A stretch of DNA of 64,000 bases. Source: Pegoplata infirma (Eukaryota; Arthropoda; Insecta; Diptera; Anthomyiidae). Below the pieces are notes generated by a model that was given only the letters and a program-made list of their open reading frames with translations, had not been told where the DNA came from and made no database searches. Of this stretch, positions 23,540 to 33,032 are shown in pieces; within the stretch, counting starts at the first letter, position 1; each line of letters starts with the position of its first letter. A program made the translations under genes and the position numbers. Location of the stretch: assembly GCA_963921195.1 (NCBI GenBank), contig OY992540.1:174749896-174813895 (forward strand). The letters run 5' to 3'.

Positions 23540-24166
23540 TATATATAATCTGTAACGTAGCCGGATTTTCGGCCTTTAAGTCAGGGGGAGTGGCGGAAGA
23601 CGGCGAAATTTAGTTTTTAAATATTTAAACTATTTCTGAAACCCCTAATGACTAAGTAAGCTGAAAATTGTAAAGCATAAAGTATTGACAATGCATCATA
23701 TCCTTATGAAGTCAGATTTAATATAAAATCTGTGTACAGTGAATTATAAGGAAAAATTTAAGTGGAAAAATGTTTGTGTTTTTTAACATTTTAACTAATT
23801 TTAAAACCCTTCATGATAAAAAAAATATAAAAATTGCCATGTATATAGGAGTGACCATGGGACAGATCCACACGATGGATTTTTGATATCCGGTTTATGG
23901 ATGGAGAGACGAAATGGGCGTGCTAAATTTAGTTCTAAAATTTTATCAATAAAACCTTTTATACTCATTAAATTTTTTTCCAGTTTGGGAAATATGTTGC
24001 TGTAACTCAATCTAGCAATATTAAATTTTTGAAGCACAAACATAATTTTTTATAAAGTTTGGTAAAATATTAGAACTATTGAGAAAAGTGATTTGGTGTT
24101 CCGCCTGGCAGGGACAGGCTATTCGACTAGTCATTTATATTCACTTTTCTTTGCTTGGTTTCCCAT

Positions 24167-24536
24167 TGTTTGCCCGTGGAGCAGGTTCGGATTATATTAT
24201 GAAATAAAAGAAAAGATTTCAAATAGTTTATAAAGAGAAAATTCTCTATATTTATTTATAACAAATAAATTACCTTTAAATACACAGGGGTGTAGGTATG
24301 CACGTAGTGCCTGTAGTTGAACGAATAATACTTAACGAATAGAAAATATATAAAGTTGCGACAAACAATGCTTAAAGTCCCGTTAACGGTTTACTAGCTG
24401 AATTCTATGCTAAACTCTTTACAGAGTTGCACGGAAAGTGTAGCAAACTAGAATTCAACTAGTATTAACCCATTAAGAAGCAAGTGTCCCAAAAAGGGGA
24501 CAGTTTAAATCAAATAAAAGTATTTGAGCTTAAACA
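24167..24536 (-). repeat. 3' LTR of the Bel-Pao element
   Basis: Begins TGTTTGCCCG and ends TTAAACA on the plus strand (TGTTT/AAACA inverted ends). A perfect palindrome TGTCCC...GGGACA lies near 24485-24502, and an inverted pair TACTAGCTGAATTCTA / TAGAATTCAACTAGTA spans 24390-24466. On the minus strand AATAAA-like sequence near 24250-24262 could serve 3' end formation. Confidence 0.97.
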
Positions 24537-24799
24537 TTGCCGGCCGCCTTGCAACAATAAGGGGTTGCAACGGATTCTTAGAGTTAAGTAATAAGAAATT
24601 AATTCAATTAAAGCTTTAAATTCCTTTTTTATATTTTCCTCAAAAAACACTTAAAGCTAATGGTCAAGGGACCGGTATTTTAAGCTACACTACCCAAGAG
24701 GATAGTGTGATCTAAAGGAGACCAGAGCTTAAAATTAGTATATATATAAAATAACGAAGAGACCCAAGGGGGGTCGTTTGATCCAAGGGGATCGTATCC

Positions 24800-25879
24800 C
24801 TAAAGAGGGGATTGGCCAGATATGACCCAACCAAAACTGGTGTATTGAGCCAATGGAAGACCCGGGCTTGAGTATATTTTACCCTTTATAATTTGAGGGC
24901 TTACCTCAGGTCCTAAGACCAGAGCGACTCGCGACGACACGTTAAAATTAGGGTCAGCAAGCTGAAACCCAGCGAACTCTTTCTTTATTGTGTCCGGTAC
25001 CGACTCGGAAGGAGTGCGGACCCCTTTCATTCGTGTGACCTTGGCTGTGACCACAATTCTGAGTGTGGGGTCGTAGGTTGACCCAAGAGTCAAACGACAA
25101 AAGTCGTCCGAATCGACTTTGGAAACGGGCAACCGAAGCTGCTGTACCGAAGTTTCACACACATAACTGCTTTTACAACACAAATCCAAGGCCGCACGTA
25201 CCGGAATAGTTTTTTTGAATAATTTCAACAAAACTATTAAGGTCGGCGAAAAAGTATTTATGTGACGTATAGGCAAGGGACACAGTTGGGAAACGGACGG
25301 AGGCGAAATTTTTGTCAAAGTTTTTTTCAGTGTAGAGGAGCGCGAGGGACATGACTTTTTTCCTGAACCGGAATCGCGAAAAGCGTGAAGGAGGTTGTGA
25401 TGATCCCCCTTGCACTCGCGGCACCTAAAGGTGCTATTGCAATTTTTAGCAATATGCGAGTGCGCCAAACAACGCGAGCAATAGTGGTGCATGACCACCA
25501 TACGAAGTTTCCTCTCATAGGCCATTTTGCGGAACTTTACGCAGGACCTGAGAGGATGTCTGCCCTTGCACACTCTACACTTAAAATTACGTTCGTCTTT
25601 TGAAGTGACGGTCGCGATAATACTCGAATCAGAGGTTCCATTGGCACCCGATAAAGGTTCGGGTATTGTTGTCGTTGTTGGTGCTACGTTAGAGGTCGTA
25701 GCTTGCGGAGGCACATCAACAGGAGCAGATGCGGCCACCGCATTAGGTGCAAATTCAGATGCGGGCGTTGACACAGGAGCAACCAAGGGGGCTACTGCAA
25801 CAACTGGATCTGCTACCTCCATCGCTTCATCATAATCCTCCAAAAGAGCATCTTCAAATTGGCTTTTCAATGCGTCCAT
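24800..25879 (-). CDS. Extra ORF in env position: Gag-like knuckles plus protease-like domain
   Basis: ATG at 25879, 45 bases after the Gag-Pol stop, ends TAG at 24800 (359 aa). Residues 1-100 are acidic then rich in Ala, Pro and Thr. Residues ~110-166 hold three zinc knuckles (CRVCKGRHPLRSC, CSRCLAHSHIAKNC, CRECKGDHHNLLH) matching in order and spacing the three in this element's own Gag. Residues ~225-359 resemble its protease-to-RT linker (VRAALDLCCKSS, FQLADPNF, VALVLGPEVSPQIIKGKI, FGWVISG). The Asp of the active site is kept but the following residues are Leu-Cys, not Ser-Gly. The Gag N-terminal domain and RT are absent. A splice acceptor precedes the ATG, so a spliced RNA is likely. Function is unknown; a truncated Gag that binds element RNA or interferes with assembly is one possibility. 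Confidence 0.85.
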   Translation of the reverse strand: MDALKSQFEDALLEDYDEAMEVADPVVAVAPLVAPVSTPASEFAPNAVAASAPVDVPPQATTSNVAPTTTTIPEPLSGANGTSDSSIIATVTSKDERNFKCRVCKGRHPLRSCVKFRKMAYERKLRMVVMHHYCSRCLAHSHIAKNCNSTFRCRECKGDHHNLLHAFRDSGSGKKSCPSRSSTLKKTLTKISPPSVSQLCPLPIRHINTFSPTLIVLLKLFKKTIPVRAALDLCCKSSYVCETSVQQLRLPVSKVDSDDFCRLTLGSTYDPTLRIVVTAKVTRMKGVRTPSESVPDTIKKEFAGFQLADPNFNVSSRVALVLGPEVSPQIIKGKIYSSPGLPLAQYTSFGWVISGQSPL

Positions 25880-25883
25880 TATG

Positions 25884-25898
25884 CTGTGAAACAATAAA
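25884..25898 (-). promoter_or_regulatory. Candidate 3' splice site before the extra ORF
   Basis: Minus strand reads TTTATTGTTTCACAG then CATAATGG: a pyrimidine-rich tract and CAG four bases before the ATG at 25879. TTAAT just upstream could be a branch site. Confidence 0.65.
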
Positions 25899-25923
25899 GA
25901 TTAACAGAAAGGAAAATTATGGT

Positions 25924-28900
25924 TTAATTCAGATTGGTCAGGATGACCAGCTTCGCGATATGTCGTCTTACAACCCCATTCGCAGTGCGCACGTCTACTA
26001 CACGAATATGACCGTCACTACCCGGGTAGAGTTTAACGACACGACCTAATCTCCACGATGTCGGAGGCAATTGTTCGTGCCTTATGACGACTAAATCGTT
26101 TTCCTCAATTTCGCGTTCCGGATTTTGCCATTTATAACGCTTGTGCAAGCCCATTAAATACTCTTCTTTCCACCGTTGGCAGAAAAGTTGAGTAATAGCC
26201 TGCATTTTCCGAAACCGATTTACTATACTTATCGGAGGGTCATTTATTGTAGGCTCCGCAGGAGCTAGAATAGGAGAACCAATTAAAAAATGTCCAGGTG
26301 TCAGCGCTACCGGTTCTTTCGGATTGTCCGTCATAGGACCAAGAGGACGCGAATTAAGGCAAGCTTCGATTCTCGCAAGAATAGTCGAGAATTCTTCAAA
26401 CGTGTATTTGAATGCTTGCGCCTCCTTCCGAAAGTGAAGTTTAAAGCTCTTCACACCGGCTTCCCACAGACCACCCATATGAGGTGCACCAGCTGGGATA
26501 AAACGCCACGAAAGATTCTGAAAACTGTATTTAGAACATACCGTGGACTGACTTTCCTTAAGAGAAGTCTTGAAATCTCTCTCTAATTCACGCGACGCGC
26601 CTACAAAATTAGTACCGTTATCCGAAAAGATAGCATGAGGACAACCTCGTCGAGAAGTAAATCTTTGAAAAGCGGCTAGGAAAGTAGCCGTAGACAAATC
26701 CGATGCTGCTTCTAGATGTATAGCCTTTGTCGAAAAGCACACAAAAATACATACGTACCCTTTTGTTATTTTACAAGCCCTACCAGTGAAACTCTTTATA
26801 TCAAAAGGACCCGCAAAGTCCACCCCTGTAGTAGAAAAAGGCCTATCAAGAACAGTCCTTTCAGGTGGTAGCGCGGCCATAATTTGACTGCAAGAACGTT
26901 TTTTGTCCAGAACGCAACGTTGGCACCGACCGATAACTCCACGTATTTTAGATTTCATCCGTGGAATCCAATATTCGATGCGAAGTATACGTAACATTAA
27001 CTGATTTCCACCATGAATGGAAATTAAATGTACGAATTCGGTCAAAAGTTGTGTAAACCGATGGGCATATGGTAAAATAATTGGATGTTGTTCAGTGTAA
27101 GATAAAGATGGACATTTAGCCAAACGACCATTTAATCTCATAACACCGTCTTTGTCAATGAAAGGATTTAAGGGAACCAAAAAACTCTGTGAAGAAATTG
27201 GTTTTTTCTCCAAAAGACATTTATATTCTTCGCCAAAATGACATTTCTGAGCAATAATGGCCAAATGCATTTTAGCTCTCTTTATTTCCCAATTATAAAG
27301 AGTTTTACCCTGATATAAATGACGAGCCGATTTGCGCGATTTGAGGCTATTTTCGAAAAATCTCAAAATATATGAGGTTACCCGAAGCGCTTTATCAAGG
27401 CGAGAGTATCTCGCTAGAATATCGAAATACACATCTTTCCCTTTGGCGTCTTTAAAGAAGGACACATGAGTCTTAATCTTCTGCACTTCATTGTCAGTAT
27501 TAAGACCAGAAAGATCGGTGATATTCCAGTCAATCTTGTTTTGACGAAGCCAATGTGGACCATACCACCAAAGATTATTGTCAGCCAGCTCAGAAGGAGA
27601 AATACCTCGACTGCCCAAATCGGCAGGATTCTCCTCGGACCGAACATGATACCAATTGTGGTTTCCAACGTTTTGTTGGATTTGGCATACTCTGTTTCGA
27701 ACAAAAGTGGTCCAAGAACAAGGGTCTTTTTTCAACCAGGCAAGGACGATTGTTGAATCAGTCCAACAATAAACCTGGCGAATTTTCATATCTATTTCGC
27801 TAAGTACCGTTTGTAAAAGCTCTGAGGCCAAAACTGCCCCACAAAGCTCAAGACGTGGTATGGAAATAGATTTAATAGGAGCCACTTTTGTTTTTCCCGT
27901 TAACAAATGAGTATATATTTGTCCATCGGAGGTTTCAATACGAATGTAAATCACCCCCGCGTATGCCTTTTCCGAGGCATCAGAAAACGCATGAAGTTCA
28001 ACAGAACAACTTGGCGTATAATGAACCCATCTTGGAATCTGTATATTGTTAACTTCATGATAAGAAGTAACAAACTTCCTCCACTCATTCCCCGTTGAAA
28101 GAGGAAGCGAATCGTCCCAATCGATATTATCCAGCCAAATTCTCTGCATGATAATTTTTGCAACTATTATCACTGGGCCCAGCCAACCTACAGGATCAAA
28201 CAATTTCGCTATCGTGGATAGAACTTCCCTCTTAGTGTGACTCGATTTATGTGCAATAGGAATTACACTAAAATAAAATGAGTCCAATTGAGCATTCCAT
28301 TGAATGCCCAACGTCTTCGAACTACTCGACTCTACAAAAGTTAAAAGTTTAGCGTCCACCAAATACTCAGGGGGAAATCTGTCTAAAATTGTCCGTTCGT
28401 TGGAAGTCCATTTTCTCAAGTCAAATTTAGCATTAGACAATGCTGCTATGAGTTGATCACGAGCGATCAACGCAGACGAAACGTCGTGAGTCCCTGTTAA
28501 CACATCGTCAACGTACATGCATTTCCGTAGAATATGCGATGCCAGCGGATACTCAGCCTCAGAATCATCTGCCAGTTGCAACAAAGTTCGTATGGCAAGA
28601 TAAGGGGCGCAATTGACGCCAAAAGTCACAGTTTGTAACTCATACTCCTTAACGTCCTCCGTCGGAGAATCCCTAAACAAGATACGTTGAAATGGAGTAT
28701 GAGCCGAATCAACTCTAATTTGCCTATACATTTGCGTAATATCGCAATTAAAAACAAACTTGAAAAGTCGCCAACGAAGAATTAACAGAACTAAATCTGC
28801 CTGTAATGTGGGCCCAACATAAAGACAGTCGTTAAGACTGGTACCGTTAGATGTTTTATTTGAAGCGTTAAAAACTACTCTCAATTTCGTAGTCTTTCGC

Positions 28901-31269
28901 TCCGGTTTTACGACTGGGTGATGGGGTAAATAGCAAGAATAGGTTGTAGCCGGAGAATTTGACACACGTTTCATATGACCCAGATCCAAATATTCCCTGA
29001 CGACGTTGTCGTACATTTCCTTTATCTCAGGCCTTCGTAGAAGAGAGGATTCCGTCCTTACAAACTGTTTAAGAACGTTTGACCTCGAGTTACCCAAGTT
29101 TAAAGTACTCGGAAATTCAGGTTTAAATGGAAGAGTCACGATATATCTACCATCAGAATCCCGACGTGTAGTCGCTTTATAATTCTCCTCACAGATTTTA
29201 TCAAAAGTAGATAAAATCTTCTTCTTAGGGGTTTCCTCAAGTTCCCAAAATTTAAGAAGAGTTCTATTGAGAGAATCTTCCTCCGAAAATTCTACCTTAG
29301 TAGAATAGACTTGAACTTGAGGCTGCGATATCGGACCGGTAATAATCCAGCCAAAAACTGTATTTTGAGCCAATAAAGAGCCCAAAATGTCCTGGCGAAT
29401 TTCACCCGAAAGAATTCGAGGATATAAATCCGCGCCTAACAAAATATCGACCGGCCTACTATCGTAGAAATTGGGATCCGCAAAACGGAGGTTCGGCAAG
29501 TTATGCCTAATACAAGATGGAATATTAAACGTTGGTAAATTACCCGATATTTTCGGTAAAACAAGGGCCATCGTCTCCAAAACGAGTGAGGTATCCAACC
29601 GAGAGCCGATCTTCAGAGAACAAATTTTTCTTGAAGTGGCAGATACAGCTTGATTCACGCCTGAAATCTGAGCATTCGTAGAATATGTCAAAAGTTTCAA
29701 ACGATTCTGCAAGCTTTCGGAAATAAACGAAGCCTCAGAAGCCGGATCTACAAGAGCCCGGGCTTGGTACGTCGTACCCTGGTGAATAATATTCACCACA
29801 GCTGTCCCTAAAAGCACAGATCGATTCTGAGAAGCATGAAAGACCTGCCTATTTGAAGGATGCGTTGGATTTCCACCGCTAGAGGTGGATTGCACATTCG
29901 GATCGGGAGTAAATTCTGTAGTACGGGGATTCAAAGTTGAATTCGCTACCGCATTAGCACGAACATTTCCAACCGAATGTGCAGAAGGCTGCGTAGTTGA
30001 ATTCGCCGCTGCATTAGCGCGAATATTTCCAGAAGAGTTTGCAGAAGGCTGCGTATCACGATGAAGTAGTGTGTGATGGCGTTTATTACACTTGGAACAA
30101 GTGTATGAACTTCCACAATTTCTAGCCTCATGTGTCTGTGAAAGACAATTTATACAAAAATTATGCTTTTTCACAGTTGAAAATCGTTCAGCCACAGATA
30201 ATTTTTTAAAGCGAAGGCATGAGCGTAATAAATGTACTTGATTTTTACATAAAACGCACTTTGATGACGATGATGATGTATTCGAAACATGCGCTTTCAC
30301 TTTCACTTCAGGTGCTTTTTTCGAAACATGAGAACCCTTAAGATCACGAGAGCATTCTAAAGTATCGATCCTATTCGTCAAAAATTTATCAAAATCGCTC
30401 CAAATGGACAAGATTTTCTTATTTTCAACGGTATGTTCCCACAGATCCAACGCATTCGAAGGTAATCGTTGAATGCAGATGAAAACGATCATGTGGGAAA
30501 AAAGAGGATCCGTCGTGGCAATATCTAAAACTGACATGCCTGAAAAGAATCCGTCGATACCACGCTGCAATGATTTCAAGCCTTCAATAGTCTCTTTATC
30601 GAGGACCGGAAGGTTGAAAAGAGCCATTAGATGATGATTCACCATTAAACGCAGGTTCTCGTATTTATCTTCTAAGCTTTTCCACGCTATGTCGAATCCG
30701 CTATTGGTAAGCGGGGCTTTCGAAACTATTTCCCTAGCCTCGCCACTAGTTTTCTCAACTAAATGACATAGTTTCTCCACGGAACCTATACGCGAATTAT
30801 TTATAAAAACCGCTTTAAAAAGATCCCTAAACGAAGGCCAAGAAAGAACATTGCCATCGAAGACGGGTATATTGCAAGGAGGAAGACGCATACTGTGGTT
30901 ATCCTCATCGGCCTTAACCGATACCGAAGGAATTTGAGCGCTACTAGTCGCCTTAGCCCTCGCGAACTCATCCAACTTCTCATTAATTGTTGACAAACAA
31001 TCAATGTATACGTTGAAAGTGGATGAGTATTTCGACTCGGCTGCTACAACATCAGCTGGTTTAGGCACCTTTAATGTTGTCAAATAAACAATACACGATT
31101 TGTAGGAACTTTTCACTTGATCCCACATTGAACTCAACTCCTTTCCGCGTAACTCGAGACTAAATTTAGAATGAGCGTCATCGGCGATCTTCCTAAACCC
31201 TTCTTCGAACCTGACAACTTCATCAGTTTCTCTCATGAAAAGTTCAAAAGCTGACATTTTCTTATCCAT
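25924..31269 (-). CDS. Bel-Pao Gag-Pol polyprotein (1781 aa), intact
   Basis: ATG at 31269, stop at 25924, no interruption. Domain order: Gag with DUF1759-like region (~130-320); three zinc knuckles (338-403); a linker with a duplicated ~20-residue segment (two SxGNxRANAxANST units, ~411-445); protease/DUF1758-like (~485-640, ALVDPASEASFI); RT (~770-960, CDITQMYRQI, YVDD near 919); Peptidase_A17-like/RNase H region (~1010-1210, HAFSDASEKAYAG, WTDSTIVLAW); integrase H2C2 finger (~1415-1455); integrase core with Asp (GVDFAGPF), Asp (SDNGTNF) and Glu (GGLWEAGVKS); DUF5641-like C-terminus (~1683-1781). Length is usual for the superfamily. It would form particles, copy element RNA and integrate the DNA. 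The protease triplet reads Asp-Pro-Ala rather than Asp-Ser-Gly. Confidence 0.97.
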   Translation of the reverse strand: MDKKMSAFELFMRETDEVVRFEEGFRKIADDAHSKFSLELRGKELSSMWDQVKSSYKSCIVYLTTLKVPKPADVVAAESKYSSTFNVYIDCLSTINEKLDEFARAKATSSAQIPSVSVKADEDNHSMRLPPCNIPVFDGNVLSWPSFRDLFKAVFINNSRIGSVEKLCHLVEKTSGEAREIVSKAPLTNSGFDIAWKSLEDKYENLRLMVNHHLMALFNLPVLDKETIEGLKSLQRGIDGFFSGMSVLDIATTDPLFSHMIVFICIQRLPSNALDLWEHTVENKKILSIWSDFDKFLTNRIDTLECSRDLKGSHVSKKAPEVKVKAHVSNTSSSSSKCVLCKNQVHLLRSCLRFKKLSVAERFSTVKKHNFCINCLSQTHEARNCGSSYTCSKCNKRHHTLLHRDTQPSANSSGNIRANAAANSTTQPSAHSVGNVRANAVANSTLNPRTTEFTPDPNVQSTSSGGNPTHPSNRQVFHASQNRSVLLGTAVVNIIHQGTTYQARALVDPASEASFISESLQNRLKLLTYSTNAQISGVNQAVSATSRKICSLKIGSRLDTSLVLETMALVLPKISGNLPTFNIPSCIRHNLPNLRFADPNFYDSRPVDILLGADLYPRILSGEIRQDILGSLLAQNTVFGWIITGPISQPQVQVYSTKVEFSEEDSLNRTLLKFWELEETPKKKILSTFDKICEENYKATTRRDSDGRYIVTLPFKPEFPSTLNLGNSRSNVLKQFVRTESSLLRRPEIKEMYDNVVREYLDLGHMKRVSNSPATTYSCYLPHHPVVKPERKTTKLRVVFNASNKTSNGTSLNDCLYVGPTLQADLVLLILRWRLFKFVFNCDITQMYRQIRVDSAHTPFQRILFRDSPTEDVKEYELQTVTFGVNCAPYLAIRTLLQLADDSEAEYPLASHILRKCMYVDDVLTGTHDVSSALIARDQLIAALSNAKFDLRKWTSNERTILDRFPPEYLVDAKLLTFVESSSSKTLGIQWNAQLDSFYFSVIPIAHKSSHTKREVLSTIAKLFDPVGWLGPVIIVAKIIMQRIWLDNIDWDDSLPLSTGNEWRKFVTSYHEVNNIQIPRWVHYTPSCSVELHAFSDASEKAYAGVIYIRIETSDGQIYTHLLTGKTKVAPIKSISIPRLELCGAVLASELLQTVLSEIDMKIRQVYCWTDSTIVLAWLKKDPCSWTTFVRNRVCQIQQNVGNHNWYHVRSEENPADLGSRGISPSELADNNLWWYGPHWLRQNKIDWNITDLSGLNTDNEVQKIKTHVSFFKDAKGKDVYFDILARYSRLDKALRVTSYILRFFENSLKSRKSARHLYQGKTLYNWEIKRAKMHLAIIAQKCHFGEEYKCLLEKKPISSQSFLVPLNPFIDKDGVMRLNGRLAKCPSLSYTEQHPIILPYAHRFTQLLTEFVHLISIHGGNQLMLRILRIEYWIPRMKSKIRGVIGRCQRCVLDKKRSCSQIMAALPPERTVLDRPFSTTGVDFAGPFDIKSFTGRACKITKGYVCIFVCFSTKAIHLEAASDLSTATFLAAFQRFTSRRGCPHAIFSDNGTNFVGASRELERDFKTSLKESQSTVCSKYSFQNLSWRFIPAGAPHMGGLWEAGVKSFKLHFRKEAQAFKYTFEEFSTILARIEACLNSRPLGPMTDNPKEPVALTPGHFLIGSPILAPAEPTINDPPISIVNRFRKMQAITQLFCQRWKEEYLMGLHKRYKWQNPEREIEENDLVVIRHEQLPPTSWRLGRVVKLYPGSDGHIRVVDVRTANGVVRRHIAKLVILTNLN

Positions 31270-32502
31270 TTATGAAAAAGAAACAGAAAATTCCACAAAA
31301 TGTTTCCAAAAGCGCGAAAATATAAGAAAAAACCCAATAAAAAAATTCAGAAAACGTACAACTTTGCTGTGAAATATCAAAACTTTTTCAAAAAATTAGA
31401 GAAATCCCGAAAAAAATGGAAAAATACGAAGATTTTTCGAGTTCGTAAATTTTTACTCACAAAAAAATCGAAAAATATCGATTTCGGAAGAAAAATAAAC
31501 AAAAATCACTAATTTCCGAAGAAAAAGAACGAAGTTTCACGAAAAAACACGAAGATGCACGAAGATTTTCCGAAAATGTAAAAAGATTTTCACAAAAAAT
31601 TAATTCACAAAAGGAAACAAAAAAAATTTTAAAATTTTATTAAAATTCTAAAATTTTACGAAAAAGCACGAAAAAATACGAAGGCAATTACGAATTTTCC
31701 AAAAATGTCACCAAATTTCACTAAAATGCCCAAAAAATTTATAAAAATAAATTTTTAATTTTAATGTTACACAAAGACTATGTCGCGACTATACCGGACA
31801 GTAGGGTACTTGTTTTGTAACAAAAAAAATCACTGTTAAAAAAAACAACAACAACACGGTACGTATGTAATTGGTATGGTAAAAGAATTTTGTGTGGTAC
31901 TCTGATCGAGTAGGATATAGCACAAAAGGGAATGAAAAAAATAAAAACACTGCAATAGTTATATTAAAGAATTTATATTTGATAATTAAAAAATATAAAT
32001 GTATGTACTAATGTAAAAAAAATCACAAATTTAACACTTTGATTTAATAACAACCCGACGATTTTTTGCAACGAAATAAAAAGGAACAAATGGAATTATT
32101 TATTTTATTATTTTTTATTAAAAAATTTAAATAAGAATAAATTAATTTAATAGAAATAATAACACTTTTACTCAAAAAAAAATTTATTAAAAAAATTATT
32201 TATGTCCGTCCTGTAAACAAACGGAATGGTTGCGAAAAAAAAGTATGTAAAAATGGTATGTAAGACTAAGACAAAATGTCAAACAAGTGGACTGTATAAA
32301 CTAAAAACGCGATCAGGGTTGTAACACGATCATTCACAATAGTTTAAAAAATAGTATGTATTTAATAAATAAATACTACTATATCAACACACAATTTTAA
32401 TGTAAATGAAAAAATTTTTTGCAATTAATTTTTATTTAATTTTCACTTCACTTTCTGTATCACTTTATGTTAATTATCACAACATTAATAAAGAATAAAC
32501 GC

Positions 32503-32511
32503 ACGTACCTT
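32503..32511 (-). promoter_or_regulatory. Candidate 5' splice site in Bel-Pao leader
   Basis: Minus strand AAAAG/GTACGT; intron would begin at 32508, about 155 bases after the 5' LTR. Joined to the acceptor at 25884 it would bring the leader to the extra ORF. Confidence 0.45.
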
Positions 32512-32641
32512 TTATTTGAAGAAAAAAAATTAACTCTTTAGCAAAAATGTAATGTTGTTGTTGGGGGTAGATGATGCCGCAAAAAATGGTTGCTGCGATG
32601 GGAAAAATAATTAATTAATTCCTTGTTGAAATCTTTCAATA

Positions 32642-32660
32642 AATCCGGGGTGAAGGACCA
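32642..32660 (-). promoter_or_regulatory. Primer binding site of the Bel-Pao element
   Basis: Two bases after the 5' LTR the minus strand reads TGGTCCTTCACCCCGGATT, beginning with the TGG expected opposite a tRNA CCA end. The complement AATCCGGGGTGAAGGACCA is closest, from memory, to the 3' end of tRNA-Tyr, with a few mismatches. Confidence 0.75.
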
Positions 32661-32662
32661 AA

Positions 32663-33032
32663 TGTTTGCCCGTGGAGCAGGTTCGGATTATATTATGAAA
32701 TAAAAGAAAAGATTTCAAATAGTTTTTAAAGAGAAAATTCTCTATATTTATTTATAACAAATAAATTACCTTTAAATACACAGGGGTGTAGGTATGCACG
32801 TAGTGCCTGTAGTTGAACGAATAATACTTAACGAATAGAAAATATATAAAGTTGCGACAAACAATGCTTAAAGTCCCGTTAACGGTTTACTAGCTGAATT
32901 CTATGCTAAACTCTTTACAGAGTTGCACGGAAAGTGTAGCAAACTAGAATTCAACTAGTATTAACCCATTAAGAAGCAAGTGTCCCAAAAAGGGGACAGT
33001 TTAAATCAAATAAAAGTATTTGAGCTTAAACA
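32663..33032 (-). repeat. 5' LTR of the Bel-Pao element
   Basis: Identical to the 3' LTR except one base (GTTTTTAAAG here, GTTTATAAAG in the other copy). On the minus strand ACTTTATATATTTTC about 30 bases before GTTCAACTAC could be a TATA box and start site. Confidence 0.97.

Larger units (their letters stand above)
19760..23960. repeat. Degenerate ~165 bp tandem array of Helitron H3
   Basis: Units share AAGCCCCCAAATGACTTAGG, GCATATCCCCAAGTAGTCGG, GTGGGCGGAGAAT and GGGCGTGGCAAAAT. Clear unit starts lie near 19936, 20104 and 20267 (period 163-168), with more diverged units to 23960. Confidence 0.85.
19671..24130 (+). mobile_element. Helitron H3, non-autonomous, plus orientation
   Basis: Starts TCTATATCTATATC after A, ends GACTAG before T, with hairpin GCCTG-GCAGGGA-CAGGC about 7 bases before the CTAG. 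No target duplication and no Rep/helicase gene. The interior is a ~165 bp tandem array interrupted by three MITEs. It lies between ORF1 and ORF2 of the split non-LTR element. Confidence 0.75.
24167..33032 (-). mobile_element. Complete young Bel-Pao LTR retrotransposon (8866 bp)
   Basis: Two 370 bp LTRs differ at one position. The 5 bp duplication CCCAT flanks the element (24162-24166 and 33033-33037). Transcription is on the minus strand: 5' LTR, primer site, ~1.4 kb leader, Gag-Pol, then an extra ORF, then the 3' LTR. The domain order Gag, protease, RT, RNase H, integrase with a DUF5641-like end is that of Bel-Pao. Near-identical LTRs and an open polyprotein indicate recent insertion and possible activity. 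It lies 36 bp after Helitron H3, in the same split non-LTR element. Confidence 0.97.

Noticed and set aside
24537..24560. Clear polypurine tract next to the 3' LTR
   Set aside because: The minus strand reads AAGGCGGCCGGCAA before the LTR, only partly purine; too weak to annotate as a defined tract.
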